Assembly (NCBI GenBank): GCA_020726505.1
Contig: JAHLEZ010000017.1
Coordinates: 1,178,001 to 1,242,000, forward strand
Direction of reading: 5' to 3'
Length of the DNA: 64,000 nucleotides
Source of the DNA: Leptodontidium sp. MPI-SDFR-AT-0119
Taxonomy: Eukaryota; Ascomycota; Leotiomycetes; Helotiales; Leptodontidiaceae
Numbering within the stretch: position 1 is the stretch's first letter; each line of letters starts with the position of its first letter. Made by a program: the position numbers and the translations under genes. Positions 34,601 to 45,585 of this stretch are shown one piece after another. The notes beneath the pieces are model-generated. The model searched no databases and was not told where the DNA came from. It was given only the letters and a program-made list of their open reading frames with translations.

Positions 34601-35430
34601 ATTTGTGTCCTCCGCGAGGAAATCCTCCCAGTGCGCCTTTTTCTGTCTCCGGACGGCATCATGGTATTCCTTAGTAACTTCATTCGCTTATTGTTCTAAG
34701 CCAAGAAACATGCGACCCATCCGTCGTTAAGTTCTCGCCTGGTTCCTCTAGTACGTGTAGACTCGCCGGAGCTGCGTGAGGTCTATTGTCCACTATCTCT
34801 TCGCGTATAGTGAAGGCTTGGCCTTTAGGGTAAGTGCATAGACTGCCTCCAGCACCGCTGTCATCAACCCATCAGCCTGTTACTGTACACTGCCACCAAA
34901 TGGAACGAAGCGAAGAGTGGTAGTAATCCTGGCCTTTATGTCGGTCCACGGAGCATTCTTGAAAAGTAGCCTTACTTCAACAACTCGTTCTAGAGTCGTG
35001 ACGTCGAAATTCGTCTGAATTGCTCTGTGATCAGATCTATGCTCGGTCGTGTGGACTATACACTTCACCACTGACGTTGCTAATTCCTCGGAAGCTAGTA
35101 CTAGATCAATTGTTGACTCGTGATTCCCCCGTTGCCACGTCTTCGTGCCCCTCGGGAGCAAGCTACGAAGAGTATACTCACTCATGAGGTCGATGATCGG
35201 ATCGGCCTCTCCTTGCCTTTCCCGTGAGACGTCCTCTCCTCCCTATAATTGATCATGCCGGTTGAAATCCCCGGCAATTACTACATCTACTCGGGTGCTG
35301 ATCCTCCTGCGTGTTTCCTTTATTACTTGGTGTAGTTCGCAGATCGCAACCCTCAATGCCTCTGCATCCTGCGGTTTAACGTAGACTGACACTACTAGTA
35401 TCGACTGGTCTGGGAGTCGCAACACCGCTG
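31684..35430 (-). pseudogene. LINE ORF2 remains: endonuclease, RT, RNase H
   Basis: Successive broken frames carry the endonuclease end (STIDLVLAS ... HRSDHRAIQTNF), the reverse transcriptase (LPTQWRNAKIILLKKPNKGDY, WRPISLLSTLRKTLE, FDVKGVYNGV, and the catalytic FVDD box within GGAMAFVDDYNAWV near 33670), thumb-region sequence (MGVIMDSGLRYVQHIGKATTKGL), an RNase H-like segment near 32740-32998, and the C-terminal LPGKHTRTLYDGLKRREASVLAQLRTGMARLNGYLH region typical of fungal LINEs. Stops and frame shifts break it into at least eight pieces; no full ORF2 protein can be made. Confidence 0.82.
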
Positions 35431-35759
35431 CCGTGAGGTCCGATGATTACATCGGTACCTGTTCTGCTTCGATGTCCTTCCGAATCCAGAGTATGCTCCG
35501 AAACGCCTACCTTTCCTCACGTTGGACTGTGGGTACTATTTTAGTCTAGTTTGGGTGTCCCATAGGGACTGTCACTAGAGTGCCGTCGATGATCCTCGCA
35601 TATGGCTCAGATATCGCCAACACTCCATAATCCTTTAGTTGTTCATCACTCATTAAACTGTGTTACACCTCTCGCTGCTTCCGGACATTCAATTGAAGTA
35701 TTTAGAAGGTTTTATACATCCCGGGAGCTGTGCCGTGTTCCGCAGTTCCCGCTAAGCGA

Positions 35760-37019
35760 TTCGTGTGGCCCTCCGCATGTAATACACTTTGGTATTACTG
35801 CTTGACATTCACTGTGATAGTGTCCTACTTGAGCACATCTAGCACAAACTTGCGGTTGCGTGCATAAGTATGCCTTGTGCCCTATTTCCTGACATCTATA
35901 GCATTTCTGCGGGCCATATCGCGGCTCGAAAACCCTAGTGTAAGCTGACTCTCCTGCGACATAGAAGTATTAGTCTTATAATAGTCGTGCTGCTTCGCTA
36001 CCTTTTGTGACATAGACAACCATTGATCCGTAAGCTTTCCCCGTGTCCTTCTTACTAAGCCATCCTATCTTGGCTATGTGTACATCGTTTTCCTTCCCAA
36101 GGATTTCGGCGGCACTGGGTAGAACCTTTCCATCTTAATCGAGAATGGCTGTTCGGTTGGCATTGTCTACCTTCACGGGATATAGTTGGTCTTGTAGCAC
36201 CTTAACCCCTGTCACCGCGGTCTTCTCCGCTACTTTCTTGACCCTTTGAAGTTCGGCTTTATCTCTGCACGTTACCCTGATGCGATCATAGTTCCTGGCG
36301 TCCTTGATCACGGCGACGCAACGCCAATGCTCCTGCCCTTCTGTTGTCCGGATTTCTTCTTCGATTGCCTTCCTAATCGCTCCTGGTTGTGCCTTGCTCT
36401 TGTCTTCCTCCTCTACTCTGGACGTGTCAACTGTGTAGTACAACTCATCAGCCATCGATGGCGTAGTTGTAGCAACAGCTTGGCTGGCTGAGAACGACAA
36501 ATCACTTGATCTTGTGAGAACTGAGGCGTACGATTGCTGTGGGGATCTGCCTGGTCCTGAACCTTTGTTTGTGATCACTACTATCTCTGCCAGTTGTGCT
36601 TTGGCCTCTACAAGTTGGGCCTTGACCTCCGCTAGTTCTGCGATAAGTTCCACGTTGCTGGCTTTTACTTCCTCAATTGCCGACAGAATAGTGGAGAGAA
36701 GACCGCCCTCCGCCTCTTCTGTTCTCGTAGACTCTCCAGTCGATGCATAAGACAGATTCTTGGGTCGGCGTCGCGTGCGGTTCGGTCGCGGCGCGTCAGG
36801 GGTCCCATCCCTCACTTCGATCACATCGTCTGTATCACTCTCGTTGCTTTCGTCCCAGTCCTTTGCAGCACTAGGCCTCTGGCTTAATGTTCCGAATAGA
36901 TTGCCGTTAACTGATTTTCCGCCATGCCTTCTCTTTTCCAGTTCCAAGGCCTTCGGGGTCTTCGTTCGTTCGCGACGCGACTGACGCGTCAGGGTCGAAT
37001 CCTCCACCACCCTTTCCAT
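35760..37019 (-). pseudogene. LINE ORF1 (gag-like, three zinc knuckles)
   Basis: An open stretch of 294 codons (37019-36135) has a charged N-terminus, a coiled coil (EVKASNVELIAELAEVKAQLVEAKAQLAEI) and an RRM-like basic segment. The frame then continues through at least three TAA stops to CCHC zinc knuckles CYRCQEIGHKAYLC and CARCAQVGHYHSEC, and a third starting CITCGGPH, ending near 35760. The stops sit at likely Gln codons. The product would bind element RNA in a living LINE. Confidence 0.78.
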
Positions 37020-37040
37020 CCTCCCTCTCCTAGTCTGCTT

Positions 37041-37449
37041 AATCGAATAATAAATCGAATACTCAAATTCACGCTAATACTGTCCCCAACGACTCATGGA
37101 CCTCCTGTCTACTCAAGGCAGAATTTAGTAGTCCGATTTGGGTTGACACAATTGTTCCAGCTCAGAATACTCTCCATGTCACGGGACCACGCGCGTTGAC
37201 ATCATGTGATCTTCTTTTGGTTTAAAACGCGAGGAATCGCCAATCTTCATCTTTGATTCCTCGCGCTACGTGGAGTGACCAGTTAGAGCGGTGGCGTGAG
37301 GTGCTGAGAAACGACCCCTTGCGCCCTTGGATTAAAGTGTGAGTCCTATGGAACAAGAGCCGCGCCTATGGGCAATCATGAGGTCGACACTGAAGTTAAT
37401 GAGGCTGACGGTGATACCCCATCTGGAACAACAGGCAACCGCCGACTCT
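37041..37449. other. Between LINE and NACHT-ankyrin gene 3' end
   Basis: No gene. It holds the hairpin at 37228-37265, which may be in the 3' region of the NLR transcript or in the LINE flank. Confidence 0.4.
37228..37265. repeat. Perfect 11-bp hairpin
   Basis: CGCGAGGAATC at 37228-37238 and its exact reverse complement at 37255-37265 are separated by a 16-base loop. The role is unknown. Confidence 0.6.
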
Positions 37450-40400
37450 CTAGTTTCCCTTAGACTCCTCTTCCACAACCACAAATTCCTTCCACTGAGT
37501 ATCCGACTGATATATCCCCTCCCAGGCGAACCGCCCAAACTTCCTCTCTAGATACGTCACCACGCCCCACTGCCCTTTCCTCACCGCCGCTGCCCGCACG
37601 CTCCCGAACCTCCCGCCCTTGACACCCACGATATCCGACTTGTCGAGCCCCACGTCCTCCACGAGCCATTTTAGCGCCTCGATGTTGCCGCTCTTAGCCG
37701 CCATCTGCGCTATGGTCCCGTACTTGCCCCCCTGGGCGGTCACAGCGGCACGGACGTCGGTCCCTGCCGCCGCTGCCAGCATCTTCAGGCAGCGCAGGCT
37801 CTGGCGGCCGGCCGACCACCCGTTGGTCGTAAGCTTGGCGGCCGCCTGCAGCGGCAAGCCGTACTTACCGCCGCCGCCGCTCACATCCGCCCCCGCGGCC
37901 AGCAGTGCCGCAATGGCCTCGTCGTGGTGTGCGTACGCGGCCGCGTTGAGCGCCGTACCGAAAGGCCCCTCGGTCGAGACGGCGCGCGCGTCCGCCCCGG
38001 CGTCGAGCAGCGGCTGCACCATGTCGGAGCAGTAGCGCGCCGCGGCCTGTAGCGCCGAGGGAAGCGCGCCTCCGCCGAGGTTGGGGTCCGCGCCTGCCGC
38101 GAGCAGGGTTTTAGCCCCTGAGGCTACGCGCTGGGAGAGCGCGGCTGTTAGCGGGGGTGGGTGGAAGGTCGCCTTCAGGTTGATGTCGAGGTTGGGCGCG
38201 GCGTTGCGCAGGGGCCGCGGGTTGGGGTCCGCGCCGCGCTTGAGGAGGAGGTCGAGGATTAGGCGTCGATTGTTGATGCCCGACGCCTGGTAGACGTGGA
38301 TGTTGTTGACTACCGCCGTCAGGGGGCATCCGTAGTTCCCGCCGCGGTAGTCGGGGTTCGCGTCTTGGTCCAGCAGCCAGATGACGAGGTCCAGGGTGGC
38401 CCAGTGAGCGGTGTTTTGAAGTGCGGCGTTCAGGTACCGCTCGCGCTGGGTTGCCGTCATGGGCTGGGCAAGGAGGCAGGTGAGTATCTTCTCGCCTCCC
38501 CAGACGGCATTGTGGAACGCGTATTCGCCAGCAGTGTGAAGGTCCGCACCGTGCGCCAGTAGCAGCTCAACGAGTTCAAAATTTCCCTTTGTGCGCGCCG
38601 CGGCGCTGAGAGGGCTGACGTACTCTTGGCACAGCGCGTTCGGGTTTGCTCCGTGCTCTAGAAGAAACTCGGCCATGCCGATGTCACTCTTCTGACATGA
38701 GCCAGTAAGCGCATTACGGACTTCGTCAGGGGCGTAGTCTATATCTGCCCCGGATTCGAGCAGTAGTTCGATAAAATCTTTCTTGCCCGTCGAAGCGGCT
38801 TCCTGCTCAGGGGGCCATAACATCAGTCACATTTTTCTCCAGGACGAGACCACAGCTCAACCTTAAACGTCGTTTGGGGGGGGGGGGGGGGGGGTGGGTC
38901 ATACTAGAATCGGGCTTTGGTATGATGTGTGGCAGTTCGGGTTCATCCCATCGGCCAACATTTCCTTGACGTCCTCCATAGCGCCAGCCTGGATCAGCTC
39001 GACGAAGGCACTTGCGTCGCTGTTTTTCAATACGCCTCCCCGCTCTATCAACAGCCGGTACGTCGCCTTATCTTTTGACCAGCGGCTCATCGCTTCCGCT
39101 GGGGAGCAGGCATTGATATCAGCCCCATGATCGAGTAAGAGCGGAACCAAAAAGCCCCGTTTCCTCGAGACGGCCCTCTGGATGCTGCTGCAGTACTCCA
39201 CCGAGTCATCAATGGTGGCGCCCTTGTCCAGCACGTGCTTGACCATAGACTCATCCGTCGACGCAATGGCGTAATGTATCACATAGCCGTCGTCCCCGAG
39301 AGGGCCGTTGATATCCGCGCCTAGCTTAAGAAGGAGATCGAACATGGCTTTGGTGCCTTCCTTGGCCGCCCCTTGCAGAGCAGTGCACTTTTCCCTGCGG
39401 TTGACCAGGTCAAGACTGGCCCCATTCTTCACCAGGTATCGCAGCACATCCCCACTTTCATCGCATTTCGCAGCCCAGTAAACGCTGCGGGTCGTTAGCA
39501 GATGTCCTTGTCAAGCAGAATCTGGATGGCCGGGCTGGACCGAACATACGCTAACCCGTTGCCACCGTTGACGTCTGCGCCCTTGTCTAGCAAGAGGTCT
39601 GCCAAATCCAGAAACTCTCTCTTCTTGCAGGCGTGGTAGATGGCCGACGTAAACGGCGTCTCGGTCTTGGTGTAGCGGTTTGGGTCGGCGCCGCGGTGCA
39701 AGAGGTCTTTGGCTACGTCAAGCATCTGTTTCTCAATTGCGCAGAACAGGACAGACCCGTCTTCGACCATGGCGTCGATGTATGCGCCCTTATCTAGCAG
39801 CAGCGTTAAAGCTCCTAGAGACCTCTCCTCGAGGGCCTTGTGCAGCGCTGAGCCATCGCTTTTCTCCCACGCGTCCACGTTGCCATTCCTTTCGAGCAGT
39901 CGCTCCAAAAAGTATGGGTGTTCATCGTACCGCCCCACGGCGGTCAGGAACGCAACATCTTCGAACTCTGCATCCCGGTCGAGTAAGATCTTGGCCATTT
40001 CGGTCTCGCCGGTCCAGATCGCGGCTTGGAAGCAATTCCTATACAGCGAACCTGTTCGGTGTCAGCATTGTAATCAAGTGGGCCAACACTCCAGTCGAAT
40101 ACAATACTCCCAGCTTTCATATCTGGTAGAAGCAACAGAGTCCAACTGAGCCTTACCTTCTCTGTTCGGGTCCGCCCCAGCTTCCAAGACGGCACGGAAT
40201 GTCGCGACATCCCTGCTCTCGACCGCAGCCTCCAGCGCCGTGACCCCTCGGTGGCCGCCCAAGACGTTGACCTCGGCCCCGGCCCTCGTCAAGATGCGCA
40301 CCACCTGGGAATAGCCCCCGTTAGCCGCGACGCTGATAGGGTAGCCGAACTCGCCGCGGCCGCCCTTGTTCACATCAGCCCCCTTGCGGAGGAGCAGCTG

Positions 40401-43140
40401 CACCAGGGGCACCGAGCCCTTGAGCGAGGCAGCGTACAGCGCCGTTCCGTCCGAGTCCTGCAGCTCGTTGATGTCGGCGCCGGCACCCAACAGCATCACC
40501 ACCATTTTTGTATCGCCGGCAACCGCGGCTTGGTATAGCGACGAGCCGTGGTCGCGCGACCCTATGTTGAGGTCGGCGCCGTTCTTGATCAGGAGCGCCA
40601 CGACGTCGTAATGCTCCTTGGAGGCGGCAGCGACCAAGGCCGTGTTGTAGGCTCCGCCCTGGGCGTTGACGTCGGCCCCAGCGTCCAGCAGCTGCTTGAC
40701 GGTTTTGATGGAGCCGCCTAGTGCTGCCACCTGTAGCACGTTTCCAAATTCGCTGTTGGTGAGATTGGGGTCTGCTCCATGCTTGAGTAGGCATTCGACA
40801 ACATTGGCGTGGCCGTGGAAGGCTGCTGCACCAAGAGCGGAGCCTAGCTTGCCCTCTCTCGAGCTTACTTCCGCGCCTTGAGCGAGAAGCCACTCGACTA
40901 GAGCAAGATTGCCGAGCGAGGCCGCCCAGTAGAGCGGCTGGTGGTAGTTATGCGCACCGGTGCGCATCTCTCGGGGATACCGATAATGGTTGCCGATCGA
41001 GTCGCTGAGGGCAATGGCATCCGGGACGGAGACATTAAGCCAGTTGACGTATGCGTGACTGCTGAGTGGGTCAAAGAAGCGCTGTACTGTGTCTTGCAGC
41101 TTGGGCGACTGTTGGTTCTCGGCGCCTGCGAGGTACCAGTGGGACATCCAGTTGCGAGCCGCGTACTCCAGCAGGGGCCACTCGTTGAATTCGAGCTTCG
41201 GCGCGATCTCCCCCGAATTATAATGTAGCAAGTAGAACAGGCACGATCTAGCCAGAGTGGCGTTTGCTAACCTTTCAGAGGTTTGATAGTTTGCCAGCGC
41301 CCCCTTTCCCAGTCTTGGAGAGACGATGTACTCCTTGACGGAGAAGTGACTAAGAGAGACGACGATGAAAGTGCTGCTAGTACCTTGAGGCAAAGACGCT
41401 GAGTAATATCCCATCTCGGTGTCTATTTTATCGGTGAGCCAATTTTTGACACCGCGACGGTGATCAATGGTGGAAGAGGTGACAAGAGAGCCGCAGAGCT
41501 CGATGATCATGTTCTCATCAAAGAATCGAGCGCGTTCCACGTCGAAATCATCACCGTCTGGCTGAACTACCGCAGCCTCTGCAAGCTCCTGAATTTGGAG
41601 CGGCCGGGAGGAAAAGGCCAGCCAGTGCAGGGCTGACTGGACGAAGGGCTGGTGAAGTTTTGGGACTTGTTGCAGTATTCGATCGTAAGTCTGATCCAGC
41701 GTCTCCGGCATACGCCTCAGCTCAGCGTGGACCATCGCGGGTGTCAGGCACTTTCTCATCGTGTCGAGCTGGCACACAGCCCACCGGAACCTGTAGTGTT
41801 GTCTGTTAGGTCTTGCGTGTCGAGGACATGGCTTTGCAGGCTCCAGTAATAGTAGATGGAGCGTAAAGGGTAACGACGTACATGCCATTGGACCCCTTCA
41901 CAATTGCATCCAAGATCTCGTCTCGAACAGCCGGCTTCCATCTAGATAGCCGAGCGTCCCGAGAAATGGAATTGCTGACGTGGATTCTCACATCTGCGTC
42001 GACTGCCGAGCTCTGGATCCAGACCGTGTTAGACATGGACGGTTGCAACACAGCCTCGATGTCAGACTCTCTTCTGCTCGTAATCAGGAGGCTCAGGTTG
42101 CTAGGAAGCGGACTCCGGGAGTTGAACAGAGCGTCAAAAAAGACGGGCCGCTCGTCCTTTGGACATTCGTCAAGAGCATCAATCAAGAGGAACGTCCTTT
42201 CTGAACTAGAGATTTCGGTCATGATCACAGCTAGCAGTTCATCTAGGCCAGGCTCTGTGAGTCCGTTGCACTTGTCGTACAGCGCAGCGGCAGAGTCGGA
42301 GATGGTCGGCTCGCAGGAGATGAGCTGGTAGACCACAGATTTCAGAAAGTTCGCCACGCTCTGTTTCTTCAGATCCGAGAAATCGAAGTAGAAGTAGGCT
42401 ACCTTGACGTCCATTTTGTGGTTCCAGTGCTGAAGAACGTGGTCGATGATGGTAGAGCAGAGAATCGTCTTGCCCGCGCCGGGGATCCCGTGCAACCAGA
42501 GAGACTTACCAGGCGTGTCGATCCAGCTCCTGAACTCCTTAGCCTGAAAGATCCATCTGGAGGTATCCGGCTCGTGACTGCTTCGAGACACCTTATGGTT
42601 CTGCTCGGGATCGCTGGTCTTATACCACGAGAGAATGGCCGCCCGTTTGGATATTGCTTGCAGATCGTCGAGCTTCTGAGATTGTTGGCTAAGAACACGA
42701 GTCTGGTAAGTGGACAAGGCGAGGTGAAGCGTCACTTTCAGCTTGCCGATTTCGTCCAGCTTCCGCTGAATGACGGAGGATTCGAAGGGCCATTTGACCT
42801 TCGTCTTCAGGCCTGGCTTGGCAAGAGGCTGTAGCTTCTGAGATATCTCCTTCATTGGTACTTCGCAAGCCTTCAGAGCGCTTAAGCAAGCTGCTGATGC
42901 TGGTATCTTGTGGCCGTCATCATCCAAGGACAAGCCATCGAGAGCTTGGCCATCGTCCCGCGGGAGAATTTCATAGAGCTCTTGCAATGTCGATTCCAGC
43001 CCCTCGATATCGGTGATAATGCGGGCGATATCGTCATCTGCATCCTTCACCTGGCTGCGGATGCGATAACAAGCCAGCAAGATGGCCTGGGCAACCTGGA
43101 CTACAGCGATCACACCCGCTGTCAGACTCAGAGGATCCAT
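37450..43140 (-). CDS. STAND/NLR protein: N-terminal STAND domain-NACHT-ankyrin, frameshifted
   Basis: The start is ATG 43138-43140. Exons are 41882-43140, 40157-41790, 38905-40051 and 37450-38802. Residues 1 to about 160 match the helical fungal N-terminal domain of STAND proteins (MDPLSLTAGVIAVVQVAQAI). NACHT follows with Walker A GIPGAGKT (218-225) and Walker B LLIDALDEC (about 318-326), then a winged-helix-type region (RMPETLDQTYDRIL). From about residue 630 to the end there are twenty or more ankyrin repeats (GADPN, LLLDKGADVNG). One base is missing near 39497-39508: the frame after DKD hits TAA at 39495-39497, while the next frame continues the ankyrins without a break. Adding one base closes a 1797-aa frame exactly. 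As it stands the product is 1149 aa and keeps the NTPase. Sequencing error, allelic decay or a natural short form are all possible. Confidence 0.88.
38876..38894. repeat. G19 homopolymer inside NLR intron
   Basis: Nineteen G in a row on the + strand (C19 in the transcript) lie inside intron 38803-38904, close to its 5' splice site. Such runs are unstable and are often mis-sized in assemblies. Confidence 0.85.
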
Positions 43141-43780
43141 GACTGCACTTTAACCTTTCCAGTTGGGAACTCGAGCCGCTCCCTGAGCCCTTGGTCCCTA
43201 CCGATAGAGTAACCGAACTTTTCTGCCTCCTAAAGACTGACCTGGCTCCGGGGGTTCAACTGTGCCCTACTGTGGCACTCCCTCCTGTCGTGATAGCTCG
43301 CTATGTTTTTGTTGTTCGTCGACGAGGACGTGAGACTGAAGGATGAGGTTGAGATATGAAAGGCGTCCATGGACTGAAGCCTAGGTACGGCCCCCTTGTG
43401 GCACGGGTCGCATCCAAACCGTTGCAGGCCAATCATGGCACCACTTTACCCCGACGCCATGCAGATGACCATCGACCGGGGAAAGGACTTCGCAACATGG
43501 AACGGTCGCGCACAGATAAATGCACAACATAAAGAGTCCTACCCTCGCCATAAATATTATCAAGTATATACACACGTGACACTTAGCTGCTGGAATACCA
43601 AGCTTTTCTACACCCAAAATCCGGCTTTAACTTTATGAAGGTGTATCAGAGCGAATTTTCAACGGTTAGTAATAAAAAAGAGATAATATTAATCGCTGAA
43701 TTGAGCTCTTTAAAATGCATTAATTACATTTGTAATAGCTAACGTGGTTGTTCAGATAAGAAATGGCCTGATTACGACGT
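43141..43780. other. Upstream of NACHT-ankyrin gene
   Basis: Presumed promoter of the NLR gene and flank of the broken methyltransferase. No gene supported. Confidence 0.4.
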
Positions 43781-44621
43781 GCAGCAAACCTCTTGGAGAA
43801 ATACACCAAAATTCACAAAGATGAAATGGACAAATATTTGCAAGAAGTAGTGCGTTTCCCCCTTTTTCAAGGTCTTTTTCTCACAAGATTTACACAGGGG
43901 GAAGATGCCTGGGACCTACCCCAACTCCTCAATCAGGCTCTTCGGTGACGACCTCCCAAAATCGGACCAAGAAGCAATTGGAGAGATTCAGAATGTATAT
44001 CAGACGATTTTGAGCAAATTGAACAATGGAGGCAAGTTCTTGGATGTGGGAAGTAATGTTTGCTCAAGATACAAGCAAACTCGTCTTTGGTGGTGCCTTC
44101 TGTTTATGGCACAGATCTGAGAGGAGAATATTTTGAGTATAGGCATAAACTCTTCCTCGATGAGAATCTCATTCCTAAAGAGCAATCTATTGATGGGGAT
44201 ATTTTGGAGGGAGGAAGGAACTCGGCGGGATTGGAGAGGAAGATTGATGTGCTTAATGTGACGCATTTGATTCATGTTTTGGCACCTGACCATCGGAAGA
44301 TGTTGCTTAGGAGATTTATGAAGGGGGCTGTTAAGAGATGGACTTAGCGTGATGTAGGCAGGGAGGATGACGGGACATTTGGACGCGGAGTAGAGGAAGG
44401 GCGCGAATGTGAAGAGTATGACGAAACATGAAGGCGATATCTGAGAGCATAATGCAGAGAGTTTTGAGAACCTTTGGAATGAGGTCGGTGAGGAGTGTGG
44501 GCAGAAGTGGGATGTGAAGTGTTGGTTTTGGAGATTTGGCACTCATTCTGGATTGGGGAGGGAGGGGTGGCATTGGGAGGAAGGACATGGGATTGTTACT
44601 TTTGCAACGACAGTTGAATGA
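43781..44621 (+). pseudogene. SAM-dependent methyltransferase pseudogene
   Basis: Pieces in all three forward frames line up in order with fungal class I methyltransferases. There is a first exon-like LLEKYTKIHKDEMDKYLQEV (43790-43849), a GTGCGT donor, then MPGTYPNSSIRLFGDDLPKSD, and the SAM-binding motif KFLDVGSNV at about 44031-44059. A frame slip leads to AQDTSKLVFGGA, and a second slip to VYGTDLRGEYFEYRHKLFLDENLIPKE and KIDVLNVTHLIHV. After a stop, another frame reads EHNAESFENLWNEVGEECGQKWDV and ends at a TGA at 44619-44621. At least two frameshifts plus stops break it. The usual acidic residues of motif II (YGTDLRGE) survive. Confidence 0.7.
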
Positions 44622-44787
44622 AGAAGTAAGTGGAAAACATACAGATTTGGTGGAGCTAAAGAACGTGGGAGATAATAGTGATTCGTATAGACGGAAGTGT
44701 CGGTCTGGGATGCGTGAACTGACAACAGTAGGCGTGTCCTTTCTGTTTGGTTTGCCCAGTAGAACCGCTTTTCAGTGTTGCACAAAA

Positions 44788-45585
44788 TCAACTATCAACC
44801 CTCCGCTCCGCCAAGCACCTTTCCCACGCATCATTCCAAGAAGAAGAAAACTGATCATAGGTGTGGAAAGAATGAATGTGAGTTTCGATAGCTCGTTCCT
44901 TAAATTTCATCGTCAATCGATCGCCAAATTTCCTCCATAACGGCAAGAGGGTCTTGAAATCCGGTGCTTCCTGCGTGTCGGCGATGAGAACGATGGTCAA
45001 GCTTTCAAGACTCTCGAACTTCCCCAAGAACTTGTGAAGGGAAGGAATATTGGGCCACGCATTGTTTTTTCTTGGCGTTTGGGGGCGATGTATTCCTCTG
45101 CACGATTCGTAGGCTCGTATCAGAAGTTCACCTCGTGTTCTGGGAAGGATGATTTTTGCGTGTTTTACTAACTTCTGCAGATCTGGTCGTTCTTCGACAA
45201 GGCTGTATGCAGACATCCATCTCTGAATGGGATTTTCGTCTAGATATTGCGGCATGGAAGCTCCGATTGAGACTGAGTCGACGAGAGCAAAGACTAGGGA
45301 GGAGACTTCGGCGTAGGTCTGCTTATTGACGAGAAGAACAGGAAGTGGTCCGATTCCGCTGAGTTTTAGATAGCCTGTATCGCTGGAGGGGGAGTAGACT
45401 GCGGCTGTCAACCATTTCCGGGGTGGAGGGTGCCATTGGGAGAATGGTGGTCTTGTGTCAGGCCAGTTTGATTTGTCGGCATTGGGGTGGGAGAGGGCGT
45501 GCCAGATGCAAAGGGCGAATATCTGGTTGCGGATTTCACCAGGCAGAGTGTCGAAGGATGGCTGAGATTGTCCTGGTTGTGACAT
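44788..45585 (-). CDS. Hypothetical protein with F-box-like LPGEIRNQIF motif
   Basis: A single-exon frame with the first ATG at 45583-45585 gives 265 aa. It begins MSQPGQSQPSFDTLPGEIRNQIFALCI, the common opening of a large group of fungal hypothetical proteins with a degenerate F-box-like or 2EXR-type helix. LPVLLVNKQTYAEVSSLVFALV is the second typical motif. The rest is helical with a LESLTIVLIADTQ strand. No catalytic residues are seen. The frame stays open upstream of this ATG but without another ATG in good context. It may be a substrate adaptor, but that is unproven. Confidence 0.65.
   Translation of the reverse strand: MSQPGQSQPSFDTLPGEIRNQIFALCIWHALSHPNADKSNWPDTRPPFSQWHPPPRKWLTAAVYSPSSDTGYLKLSGIGPLPVLLVNKQTYAEVSSLVFALVDSVSIGASMPQYLDENPIQRWMSAYSLVEERPDLQKLVKHAKIILPRTRGELLIRAYESCRGIHRPQTPRKNNAWPNIPSLHKFLGKFESLESLTIVLIADTQEAPDFKTLLPLWRKFGDRLTMKFKERAIETHIHSFHTYDQFSSSWNDAWERCLAERRVDS

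Larger units (their letters stand above)
31630..37040 (-). mobile_element. Degenerate LINE (Tad-like non-LTR retrotransposon)
   Basis: About 5.4 kb on the reverse strand in the order expected of a fungal LINE: ORF1 with zinc knuckles (37019 to about 35760), endonuclease (about 35430-34880), reverse transcriptase (about 34255-33000), RNase H and C-terminal region (about 33000-31684). Its 3' end is a short ATC-type tail near 31630-31645. No long terminal repeats flank it. Many in-frame stops occur, several being TAA where Gln CAA is expected, which fits C-to-T mutation at CpA (RIP-like). The element is dead. Ends are approximate and no target duplication was identified. It lies between two NLR genes on the same strand. 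Confidence 0.85.

Noticed and set aside
39680..40149. Two forward frames of 146-149 codons
   Set aside because: They are antisense to the ankyrin exons and have no family features.
40375..40893. A 172-codon reverse frame inside the ankyrin region
   Set aside because: It lies in another frame of the NLR exon, is extremely Arg/Gly rich, and is a by-product of GC-rich ankyrin codons.
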